Of a stretch of DNA of 64,000 nt, positions 33,225-44,100 are shown piece by piece. The stretch's first letter is position 1. Each line of letters opens with the position of its first letter. Both the position numbers and the translations under genes were made by a program. The stretch is from Marsupella aquatica (Eukaryota > Marchantiophyta). Where the stretch lies: positions 8,308,001-8,372,000 of the forward strand of contig OZ316899.1 of NCBI GenBank assembly GCA_973895155.1, in the 5' to 3' direction. The notes beneath the pieces are model-generated. The model did not search any database, was not told the DNA's origin, and saw nothing but the letters and a program-made list of their open reading frames with translations.

Positions 33225-35143
33225 AACATTGTGCCCTTTGGATAGGTTGCGGAATGCAAAATTGTTTATTGAGGCATATCGCATTTTGAGAGAAATTGAT
33301 GCGTGGTGGAGGGCAGGTAATTGTTACCCCGAGAAATTACGAATGTTGCAAGGTTGGATTTCTTGGTGGGTGGTCCGATGGCACCAATGGGGGAACTTTA
33401 TTAGATTGGTGAGTTTTCTAAACACTTGTTGGTTAGCGCCTAACGCTACTCGTACTGGTTCTACTCTACAGCCTGTAGTAGTATTGGGGGTCTCTTGACT
33501 AGCGTCTGGCGCTACTCAAAAAGGTTCTACTTGATATTCTGTACTAGTATTTTGGGTTCTCTTGGATATTTCTTGGCAATATTCAACTCTCTAACCTTGC
33601 CGCCTGCTTTCTCTAGAGCAAGAGTGTAGAAGAAGTAGCGATGATTCCAAATTGTGGTGGATCTGAGTCGTCTCATGCGTCGATGATTGCTTGGCAAACC
33701 AAGAAGAAGGTTGGCATCTTTGAAGGGTGTGGAATAGACTAGAACAGAGCAATCTCTCAAAATTGCAACCTATATGGCTTACAAGAGAGGATTAAACAGA
33801 GGGAATGGTCCAACTGTGTTTGAGTTGGCTTTCCAATCTGCGGATCTAGCAGGGTCCCCACGGTTGTTTGAAGAGACTTTGAACCTTTTCCTTTCCAATG
33901 CGGCTGAATTTGATTTGGAAAGGAGTTCACCTTTGAACGGGGATGTAGTTACACGGTCAGTCAAGAGGAAGGGCCATGCTATTGGAAATGTCTCCGCTCA
34001 TGACTCCCACAGGCACAATACTGTCCTCATGACACCTCCAAACACCCAAGGTTTCAAGCAACGAAATCTAAATCAAACTGAATTCTTGCCCATTCGATCT
34101 GAACCTGTAGTCCAAGAGGGTGAAGTCGTCAATCTTTCAGAGAGCGATTGTTCCGATAGTCTTAACAAGCAGAAGCCTCCTCTCTGATGCAAATGAGGTC
34201 ATCTACATCCAATGACTCCTCCAGTATATGTTGTTCAAGAAGAAACCCCGCCTGTGTTAGAGGCCAATGTTCCTTCTGGATCCTGGCATATTCGTTGAAC
34301 TTTGAAGCATGGGGCTGGACCTGTTTGCAATGGATCCCTTGGCGGACAAGGAGATTGTGATGAATGTCAAAATTGATTGAAGAAGGTAGGTTACCGGACG
34401 GCAAATGGAGTTGTTGGTATCGCAGTTCAAGCAGCGCGGCTTTTCAGAGGGGAACCACATCCGGAACTGATCTGGTTCTGTCCGAATAATGTTTGTTACA
34501 GAAGTTGTCCTCAAAAGGGTGTGGTGAACGTTCCTCCCCCTGTTGATCACCTACATGTTGCATTGAGTATGAAACATGTTGCATTGAGTATGAATTTTTC
34601 CGCAGCTGAGGTTGAGTTTCTAAAGGAGAATGGAATATCAATGGGTGGTGTAGGTCATGGTGTAGAAAATGCACCAAGTGGACTAGATCTCTGCATTGAT
34701 GTGAATGCTTTCCCTGAAAGGATCAATCTAGTTGAGTCGACAATTCGTTGTTTATCTCGAAACGAAAGGACGTGCTTACAGAGAGTGCATCTAACTAAGT
34801 TGCACTATTAGAAGATTGAAGCTGCTGAGAAAGAGGAGATGAAAGTAATATGTTCCAGGGATGTTGCAGCAGGCAATGGATGGGTAAAACAATTTTGCAT
34901 CCAATCACACATCAATCACCACTCTATGATTGCCTACTAGGTTCAGATTTACTGCTTCCCGTGCTGTTCTTGCAAAGATTTTTACCGTCATCATGCCCAC
35001 CAAAAACCTTTCATGCCTTGCAAACATTTGTATTGGATTTATAAGAATGTTCTCAAGCTGGACCTACGAGAATCCACATTGTCAAGTCAACCGATACTCA
35101 CCATTGGAGAAATACGTCTCTTGTTGGAACGAGAAACTTGAGT
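33225..35143 (+). pseudogene. Mutator-like transposase gene, 3' part with SWIM finger
   Basis: It resumes after the copia insertion with CPLDRLRNAKLFIEAYRILR, then WWRAGNCYPEKLRMLQGW, in a frame one step off from the 5' part. After a short intron (33,409-33,471) come SVEEVAMIPNCGG, GPTVFELAFQSADLA and FLSNAAEFDLE (33,774-34,187). A conserved block with GPVCNGSLGGQGDCDECQN and AARLFRGEPHPELIWFCPNN follows. A SWIM-type zinc finger, FPCCSCKDF and then KPFMPCKHLYWIYKN, sits at about 34,960-35,045. The frame ends near 35,143. Several frameshifts separate the blocks. A 20-bp direct duplication at 34,550-34,592 adds one. Confidence 0.68.
33409..33471 (+). other. 63-bp intron containing the palindrome
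   Basis: GGGAACTTTATTAGATTG|GTGAGT at 33,409 and CTACTCTACAG ending at 33,471. The palindrome at 33,434-33,448 lies inside. A second palindrome at 33,500 is part of a 66-bp tandem duplication of this segment, so the true acceptor could be further downstream. Confidence 0.6.
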
Positions 35144-35289
35144 GGAAACCGTTGGCTATTGTGAGGTTTACGTTCAACCGTGCGCATTTTACTTTGTTGT
35201 TTTCCAACGGCATTATCAGATAGAGGAGGCTCCATCACCAAGCATCTACAAACAGCCTTTTTTAGGAATAGTGTTTGACACACAGTGGG

Positions 35290-36665
35290 ACATCTCGTAA
35301 AGGAGGCAGTTGTTGGGACACCCAACCAGAGAATACAAGATCGTGACAGAGTCTTGGACATTTTTGCTACCACTAGGTCAAAAGGGAAGAAGAATCTTGA
35401 CCCTGAGCAAGGATCACGAAAGGAATACAAGAGCCTTCAAAATCCTCCAAGAAGATGGAGGCTAAAAGAGACCCTTTTAACGAAGGATTGCCTTGAGACC
35501 AAGACCCAGATTATGATAGAAGCGATCCCAAATACTTTGCACGGGATGTATCAACCGAGGTAAAAAAATTCATATCTCAGGAATTGGAGAGAAGTGCACC
35601 TGCAACAAACCGACCAGACTCACATCAAAAGAAGGTCAATAACCAGATACACCAAGAGGGACTTCCTTTGAGGAAATCAGTTGTGCCAACTAACTATGAT
35701 ATTGTTGTAGATGTCAGAAACTTTCCAGCCAACATCACAATTGGTGACTTACTGCAAGACAATCCGGTGGACCAAAGACAATTACGGGTGTTGCTATCCG
35801 GCCGAAAGAGATGACTAAAATTACCTCCAACTGATGTTCTTAGGACAGCGGAGGAGGATATTGGACCACCCCAAATTGATATCCAAATCCAAGGATGTAC
35901 GCTCAAGGGAATTCCAATTGATGGCCGCTCAAGTGTGAACCTCATGACAAGAGAAACAACTTTCAACTTGGGATTTACTACTTTCAATAACACTCCAAAA
36001 GTACTTTGGATGGCGGATCAGTCAAGAGTGGTACTAGTAGGCATGTTGAGTCAGATTGAGACTACCATAGCTAGAACCTCCTTTTATTTGGATTTTATTG
36101 TGATTAATCCGGAAATCTCTTCTAGCTTTCCAGCTTTGATGGGACAACCTTGGTTGTATCAGGCTAAAGTGAAAGTCAATTGGGAACAGAAGGAGTTAAG
36201 TTTTGGAAAACCAAAGGTGATTATGAGTTGGACGCTAGATGCCCACCAAGGGGAGACTCAGACTAATGAGGGTTACACCTCAGATTTTTCTGATTCACAA
36301 CTGGTACAACTCAGACCCAGAACTTTACTATCCCATCTGATGTGTAGTATATCAATGTGTTGGAGGTAGAAGAGGAAACTAAGATGGGAGCACCCACCCA
36401 ACTTTTGACAATCACAGAAAGGGGTACTAAACTCTCTTGAGCAAGAACAACTTTTACCATAATTCACAAACAAACATTGGTAAAGGGGTATCACGACAAG
36501 AAGCTCAAACCTGTGAACTTGCAAAAAGATGATTTAGTGTTGATGTATGATAGTAGGTTTCAACACTTCCCAGGTAAACTCCATACACGTTGGTTGGGAC
36601 CTTACAAGGTCAACCAAGTATTCCACCTTAATAGGAGATGTGTATCCCACACGCGTCCACTATGA
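35290..36665 (+). pseudogene. Ty3/gypsy remnant: gag end, protease, integrase tail
   Basis: Gag-like and linker sequence (about 35,480-35,815) with NITIGDLLQDNPVDQRQLRV leads to an aspartic-protease-like domain (35,850-36,240). It has IDGRSSVNLM where Asp-[ST]-Gly-[AS] is expected, WMADQSRVV, YLDFIVI and MGQPWLYQAKV. After 36,420 comes the C-terminal tail of a gypsy integrase, LKPVNLQKDDLVLMYDSRFQ and PGKLHTRWLGPYKV. Reverse transcriptase, RNase H and the integrase core are absent, so a large internal deletion has occurred. Stops at 35,812, near 35,515 and elsewhere confirm decay. Confidence 0.7.
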
Positions 36666-36741
36666 TCGGTTAAAAAAATATTTTCAACAATAGAAAGATT
36701 AGTGTGTTTGCGGGGTCGCTGCACACTTGAGAGGGAGGCTA

Positions 36742-37980
36742 TGTCAGATGCCTAAAAAACATAATTACATAGAAATTATGTAAATATGGGTAATTTTTTT
36801 GTTTTGTGTACAATTTGTATCAATAAGTTCTTTAGTGTACAAAACTAATATCAATAAATGTATTGATTCTAGAAAAAATATTGACTAGGGAAGATAAGTT
36901 ATAGTTGAAGGTCAATAGAAAAAAAACAAGTATCATCTAAGTAGTGGTGGTAGGTGTCAACTAATGAGTGATCAAATAAAGCAATAGAGAATGCCCAAAC
37001 TTGCTACATGGTTACAACAAAAATAATGGAGAAAGAATCTCAACAAAGATGATACTTCTAATTCAAGTAGTACTAAGCCAAGGAAAAAGACGATGAAATA
37101 TTCCAATGGACGGATTAGAAATCAATTAGCTAGTGTGAATACGATTCTTAGCCTAGCTAGATCTTTTTAAGGTTGCACCATCATTGAAAGAAAGAGACAA
37201 ACTAGAGGTTAGGTCAACTAGCTAACTTAAGGATTACTCTTAGTCTAAACTTGCTAAAAATGATTCTTGACCTTAGATGTACTATGGCAATTGAGTGGTT
37301 TTGATTGGATTTGAGTGGAGGCTATAGGGCACCAACCATATAAATAAGAGGAAGTGGAGGCTCACTTTCTCACTTGCTCATTAGTTGCTCACTTGCTTGC
37401 TTTCTTGGAGGGGCGCCACGGGTTGGGACTCAAGAAAGAAGGAGTGAGGATTAGTGAGGTCTCAGAGTGTGTGGCACCTTGGGAGTTATGAGTTAGTGTT
37501 CATGAAAGACTCTAGTATTGAAGACCTTGGGTGGAGCCCAAGCTTGTACTAAGTTTACTTGATATAAACCTATGTGTCTTCCTTCCTTGGACACTCTTAT
37601 TCTAACTTGTGAAGAGAGTGTGATACTTTCTTTCAACGGTTTTATGACATGTTTTTGACAATTTTCTTTTGACATTTTTGTGACATCTTTTATAAGGAGT
37701 ACTTTGGTCATAGAGTTTTGCTTACCAAACAACGTTGGAGTACATCACCAAGATTTCTTGGACAAGAAATGATGTGATTGTATGCTCGGTGGTTGTTTGG
37801 CCAAGCACTAGCACACCAAGTGGAAACTTTATCTTTGTTTGAGGTTTTGAAGCCAAACTTTGGTGATCGAGTTTTGGTTGATCAAGAAGGCACTGGGGTG
37901 TAGTATGGGCAAGGATTCCTAAGGTGAGTCTTGACATGACTATATCGGCAAGAGGCAATTGATTGATCACTAGCGAATCA
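36742..37980 (+). repeat. Candidate 3' LTR of the gypsy remnant (end unresolved)
   Basis: The purine run GAGAGGGAGGC precedes TGTCAGATGCC at 36,742, as expected for a polypurine tract and LTR start. A TATA-like CATATAAATAAGAGG at about 37,338 could lie in the U3/R part. No second LTR copy is in the window, so the right end is only a guess. Confidence 0.4.
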
Positions 37981-37984
37981 AAGT

Positions 37985-39715
37985 GATGCTTCCATTTTTT
38001 TTGTGGTTAGACAATTAGAAGTTGTGTAGGCTGACTTGTTGGATGGTAGCCTGACATTACAATCCATGGTGGTGACGGCCCGTGGTGGTTCTGACATTGG
38101 TTGGTGCAGGGTGACCAGTATAGAGGTTAGAAGTCTCCTTGATGGATTTCTCTTCTGGCGACGGAAGTAAAATCATCTAGTGCAAGTTTGGATTTGATAT
38201 AAGATTATTAATATGGTGGCAGCCAATAATAGTCTTGTACTTGTTTGGAATACTAAAATTTGTGGTATGTGTGTGAGGATTTAGTTTTCCTAAAGATAGG
38301 TGTGTTGTGAGTACTAATTTCCAAGATTAGATCCCTTCTGAGAACCCAAAACGATAAGGGACTATGCTTTGAGAGTAAAATGAATTAAGTATGTGTTAAG
38401 TCCCAAAACAAAGGTCTGACAAGGTATCCCTGTCTAAAAGGACTCACAACGGTGATGCTCTGGTGGTGAGTCCACACCATCAAGCATGGACCATCATCTG
38501 CTCTTGGGAATCAACAGACGATATCGATTCAAGCACTCAATGTCTTTGTTCAGCCCCCGCCATTGAGTTGAAGCCAAGCAATTATTCCACTTGATTTCTA
38601 ATCCCACATTTTTGCAGCGATTGTCTAGACGGTGTTGTGACAAACCTTTTTGGTACCGAGACCAGGGATGAGGAAGTCGGTTGGTGTTCCATATTTAGTG
38701 AGCTGCAAGTGCTGTGGAGTCAAATTGTTTTGACTTCAAGCTCGACTCTCAGAGTTGATTGGTGTTCCATTTTTAGTGAGCTGTAAATGCTGAGGAGTCA
38801 AATTGTTTCAACTTTGAGCTCAACTCCGAGTGACAATTGGTGTTTTGTTTTTGATGAGTTTTGGGCATGCGAAAGCTAAGGAGTTGGGAGTTGGTTGCGA
38901 TTGGAATGCAAAAGACTGTTTGTTCGTCTTCAAGCAACCAAGAGTCTGGCCATTGAGTTCTGAACCCGCCTGGCGGTGACTCGTCGGGCGGGGATGCTGG
39001 TTTTGAGGTGTATTTGAGGCCTGGGCTTTGGCTCAGACCAGGGGAGTCGATCGTTTATGGAGATTTGGATTGAGGTTTGAGGTGATATCGATTGTGAACT
39101 AGCAAGCCTGAGTGTTGGATCGTTGGCGATACAAGCTGAGAGATTCCAAGTTCTAAGCTTGAGCACTTGAGCACTTGAGGAATTGGATTTCGTGGATTTT
39201 CCGACTTGATAGCCTTTGAGAGGACGATAGCTCGATGGAAGATAGATAGTAGCTCGCCAAAGGGTTAGAGATCAGACTTTCACGAGTGACCCGCCCAAGG
39301 GCACCCATTGTATTGATCACGAGATTTTCAGAAAGTAAAGTGTTTGAGTTTGGGCCCCGAATTGTGTCTATCACTTGTCTGGGTTGCAGCCAAAAACAAT
39401 TTGTTTTCCCAAGGTGACCCTTGCATTCAGTCCACGCGACATTGGTGACCATACTGGGGATACCTTGGGGCAATTAGGCAAGATGGGTGATAGCAATGAG
39501 CTTGATTGGATTTCCTGCATTGTCATGACGATGATGCGGAGGATAAGGAAAGAGGAGATTGAAGCTGAGAAAGAGAACAGGGAAACGGGTTTGCACTCTG
39601 CTGAAGTTTGTGGACCAACGGAGTGCTTGTGTTTTGGCTCCATAGGATGACAAGTGTTTTTCCAGTTTGTTTGTAGGTTGCACTCAAACTAGCAAAGTTA
39701 CCTATGTTGGTGGGA
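37985..39715. other. No gene seen
   Basis: No supported coding region. Two similar segments near 38,670-38,720 and 38,750-38,800 share GTTGGTGTTCCAT and TTAGTGAGCTG. Short open frames around 39,150-39,650 on both strands lack domains. Confidence 0.4.
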
Positions 39716-39717
39716 GT

Positions 39718-40330
39718 GTGTGACGCCGCCAGCACAGCGGTTAATGATTGATTCGGCCTAGCCATGCTTAGCACGCTAGTTAGGGGCACCGTAGGCCGTA
39801 ATTATTAGCATAACAACACAAAGTAGGTAGAACTTATGACTAGGGAATCATTAGTTAATAAGGGGCATTTATGTTCGGGATGGCGGCAGAGCGCCATTCA
39901 TACTCCCGGGTTACGAGCGTGTAAGGGGACACTTCGGGTCCATATAAATTCTCAAAGGCGGCTGCTGACACGCTCTGAACCGGACCCGCGAGTGGCCAGT
40001 ATAGTGGGAGCGTGAAAAGCTCGGCCTATGGGAAGAGAGGAGGGGCCGGTCGGACGATGAGCCCTCAGAGTATAAAAGGAGGGCCATTCTCTTGCATTAC
40101 ACTCACACTCCATTCCGCGCGCCAGCTTTGACCTCAGCCACTTTGTCCCTCCTTAGTCGCCCACCGTCACTCCTGGATGTCTGTCACGATATTGTCCAGT
40201 TTGGCCCTTTGATTTTGGCTGCAATTCCTATCCGTAGGAAGTCACTTAGCCAAGTCCTTAGCCGAAGTAAACCCGCGCCGATACGAGACCAAACAATCTT
40301 ACAAGAGAGCCATTCGTTTAGCCGGCCGAA
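39718..40330 (+). repeat. LTR-like segment with TATA box
   Basis: Starts near TGTGTGACGCCGCC, typical of some gypsy LTRs, and is more GC-rich than its surroundings. It contains TATAAAAGGAGG at 40,071, about 30 bp before a pyrimidine-rich stretch. A gag-like remnant follows. No partner LTR was found, so this could be a solo or truncated LTR. Confidence 0.4.
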
Positions 40331-40339
40331 ATCACTATA

Positions 40340-41165
40340 ACCACGACTTTGCCCTCCCTTTTCAGAGTGAGCTTTGCCAAGTCGAAAAAATCAGCAAATA
40401 CTTCTTTGTCGATGAGAAGTACGTCGGATTTTGGGAAGCACTTCTTTGGCTTCCGGACAAGGTTTACCATCTCCCGGGCACAATAGACTTGCAGCCACAT
40501 CATTACGACCATATCCCCACCCGGGTTCAAGCCTCCATCGACTGTTAGTTTGGCCCTGCTCAAACAAGTGAGACTCCTATCCTAACATCACTCGACTTCC
40601 CCAGGAACTACCTGAATCCAATGACGCCTCCCCCAGCTGCAACTGGCGCCCACCAATCCGTGTCCGCACCAACACCGCCTCGGCCTCAGCCAAGCCGATC
40701 CCCACCACCGGTTGCACCACCTCTCCGAGTATGATCCATGGTGAATGCGGTGAATATTAGCTCCAAAGACGAGGAAGCTCACCCTCCTCTGAATCGACGG
40801 CCGCGGGGTACGACTCAATAGGCGCCAAGCAACCCGGCGCCACTCCAGCAAGCCCGAGGGGATAACACGGTGACTTTAGCGGCCACAGCACCAATACTCA
40901 TGATAGTAGTGCTACCACCGCCTGACCAAGAGGAAGGAGAGATGTCCCCCTCTTCTAGTCACCCCGGGAATCAGTCTTGGGATAGACAGAGAAAGGAACC
41001 CACAGCTATATTGGGGTTGTCTTTGGCCACGGTTGCAGTGGCCAAGCTAACCATGCATCGCATGGGAGAGAATGTTCAAAAGAACATCCTCCACCCCAAG
41101 CATGCATGCTATCTGAAGACCCAAGGGTTTGAGCACCCACTAGTAGAAACCGGGGAAATTTAGAC
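40340..41165 (+). pseudogene. Decayed, Pro-rich retroelement-like coding remnant
   Basis: The plus strand reads VDEKYVGFWEALLWLPDKVY and then HLPGTIDLQPHHYDHIPTRV, followed by a stop. A Pro/Ala/Ser-rich stretch (40,580-40,730) and another stop come next. The position after an LTR-like segment suggests a gag remnant, but no zinc knuckle or enzyme domain is present. Confidence 0.3.
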
Positions 41166-41169
41166 CATA

Positions 41170-44100
41170 CCTTATAGGACTATGCCCACTAAGTCCTTTT
41201 TCCATACTTAAATTGACTCGCACCCATTGCACCGGTTTTGTTGAAGACTAGAAAAGACTATGAGTGTTTTATGGTTTACTAAAAGACTATGAGAAGTAAC
41301 CTTGCTACTTTGCAAAGGGTGAATAGTCTAGCACATCATGGGTTTTATTGTTGGCTTTTGATAATGGTCATGGGCGGGTACACAACTGATGTTTTGACCT
41401 CAGGCCGTAGACATCCCACTATAATGGTACTCAATTTGGACAATGTTCACTTATGTTCAGGAGGGGTAATTCTATAAAGAGGGTGATAGCAAGGGGCATA
41501 ACTCATTCAATGGCCTTATTTGTGACCAAAAAGGTTTGGGATTTAATGATTTCAGTGGGGTTCATGTTTAATTTAGGGTTAGTGACACTACAATAATATG
41601 TCACTTAGAACACTTTAGTTCATGGAGGGTGGACTACGGAGGGATGGTCAAGATATTATTGGCCATTACTAAATCCATCTATAAAAGGCCGAGATACACA
41701 AAGGTAGATTTGTACCGGTCCTTTTTCATACATTAGAGCTAGGCCACATTCTTGCACCGGGAATATTGCATTTTAGGACCGGATTTAATGTTGGGCAACC
41801 ATAATCCTGATTACGGCAGAATACAATGCCACTATGTGCCGACCATGTATGTGCAAATATGACCATTCATTGCCTTCTTAGGGTTTGCCAGGCCATTTTT
41901 GCCTTGTTGGAGTCCACTAGTGTTTACAGAACATATGCTTCTGTGCTCAACGGCTCACCCCAACGGTTAGGGCTTCGTAAATTCCTTCCCCTAATTTTGT
42001 TTAAGGGTGGGGGGTTTACGCTTAACTTTTGGGCCGGACTAAACTACATGGGCAAGGCGCGGGAGAATTCATCATGACTTGGTGGTCTAAACAAGGTGGT
42101 GGGGTCTTGGGTTGGGTGTTCGGGGTTTTGCCAAAGGGTTTTTCATTGACAATGAGCTTTCTCGATCAGTCCAAGCGCCATGCTGCCCTAAGTGTATACA
42201 CTCTTGCCATCCCAAGCACCTCACGCGAGCTGTGAGCAGTTGCATCCTCCTGCTGTAAGTGCATTGATCTGCCAAGCGTTCAAATGCAAAGCTGCTAGCG
42301 TCTACTCCCTGTGCTGGTTGAATGTCTAGCGCTGTCTTGTGACGATTGAAGATTGCCCCTTACCTTTTACCGCCATCGCTGAATGCAGGATCGACCCAAA
42401 TATAGCACCTATGCAGAGGCATTGGGTGAACATAGTGAATGCCATTTGTGTCTTGTGCAAGGTTGTGGGCCTAACGTTTGTGAGTCGTGAGCTGTAGACT
42501 ACATGCGACTACAAAGGAGGCATTGGGGAGGACGCGGTGAAGCAACAAGGAGTGGCGCGGGAGCTTAGAGTGGGCCAACGCTAGCTGAATCCAATCGAGG
42601 AGTTGTTGCGCTAAGGTGAGACTCTGAGTTTAGGGTTGCTTCAGTGTCCAAGTAGGTTTTCTCTTTGCGTCGGCAGCTAGAAGGTAAGCTCGGGGGCTTT
42701 ACAAAGGGTTAGTGTTGCTGACTTTCCCTCCTGGACATTGCGTGTCTTCATTTGCAACTTGTTTGTGGACCTGTGATCCTGAGATTGTCAAAATTGTTGG
42801 CAACGCACCGACAACTTGACGACGCGTTTTGTGGATGCACCGTTAGTAATCGCAAGTACAACTCTCCAACGATTGCACTTACCATTTTTGACCACCTTGC
42901 ATGATGTCCATCCGTGGGCTGGACCCCAGGAAGTAGATTTTGTCTATGCCTCCGGTCCTCATTTTGTGCAATGTCCGCCTGGCACTTGGTTCTTGATCCC
43001 TACATTGTTGTCTGCCGCTCGGCTGCTTGCAGAAGGGATCAAACAGATTGGAGGTCACTGTGGACTGACAGGTTAGAGTTGAAGCCGCCTATGCTTGGCC
43101 TTCTCTATTTTCTCTGCTTGCCTCTGCCTCTATTGTTGCTTATCATTTCCAAAGCCATTGATCTTGTAAAACCTGTCTGTCGAGCTACCATTGAGCTGGT
43201 GAAGCTGCATGCGGTTTGCATCTATTCTACAGGCATGCTACGGGTGTTTTATGGATTGTGGACTTTATGTGGTGCGAGAATTGGTAACAACATGAACCGA
43301 CCTTTTTTTACAGTCTTGGAATGTGCGTGAGCTGTGAAGGTTGCGCTTCAGAGCTGATATTCCTGTCGCCGCCTACTCCCATTGTTGTGTGTTTGTAACG
43401 TTGTGCATCATAACGTTGGAACTTGGAGCTGACTTGTGCACTGTCAACCGTCGAGCGTTGCTGCGCGTTGTCAACCAAGAGGAGATGCCGCATCCCACAT
43501 TGAGTTGAACATTCAGCTAGGGACCTGAGCTGCGCACTTTCAACCATCGCGCAACGACCAAGCTTGGCAGTGCTCTGGGATTTATCGGCCACATTGACAA
43601 AGCGGAAGACAAAGGTGAGTGTTCGTGCACCGTTATAGTAACCGCAAGTACTCTATTACATGCCTTGTTGTTCTCTATTACATGCCTTGTTCTCCCGTCC
43701 ATTGTTTCCTATGATTTTCTTTCTTCCAGAAGATAATGGTGATTTCTTCTTCAATCAAACAAAACCCCACCCAACCACCACCCAAGAACGTGGGGTGTGC
43801 GCTACTTAATCCTCCTCAAACTGGCCCATTGTTCATTGAAACCCCATATATTACCCCCCAGCACCAAGGGACCAGTCCCAACCTGTCTTCCGCTTGCCAC
43901 CCTCTTCACTCTCTCGCGCATCTATCCTGCTTCTATTTCATGCGTAGCCGAGCTCACCAAAAGCTCTCTCCCTACAATCCCTCCCAAATCAACTTTCTCA
44001 TTTCCTGCTGTTGCTGATGTATGTTTGTTCTCCCCTATTTTTGTTTACTGATTGGTCTCTCCACACTTCTTGCTTGACATTACTGTTTTGCTCCTCCCTG

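Larger units (their letters stand above)
14196..33514. repeat. Dispersed 15-bp palindrome TAGCGCC-N-GGCGCTA
   Basis: Thirteen copies, all 7+1+7 bp, start at 14,196, 14,518, 15,965, 16,751, 18,190, 19,477, 22,791, 22,863, 22,978, 23,050, 23,245, 33,434 and 33,500. Variants differ mostly by C/T or G/A changes, for example TAGCGTC or GACGCTA. Those at 15,965, 16,751, 18,190 and 33,434 fall inside GT-AG introns. Six others lie in the satellites between the two divergent genes. No full copy was found elsewhere in the window. The distribution coincides with the ParB/methyltransferase-like gene and the divergent transposase gene. Confidence 0.85.

Noticed and set aside
14196-33514. Palindromes as transcription terminators
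   Set aside because: They are short, lack T-tracts, lie inside introns and satellites, and hairpin terminators are not expected for plant nuclear genes.
13900-35300. Terminal inverted repeats for element I
   Set aside because: I looked near both outermost palindromes and could not find a convincing inverted pair, so no borders are claimed.
42914-43330. 138-aa ORF with a hydrophobic stretch
   Set aside because: No family, no conserved context and other equally long frames overlap it.
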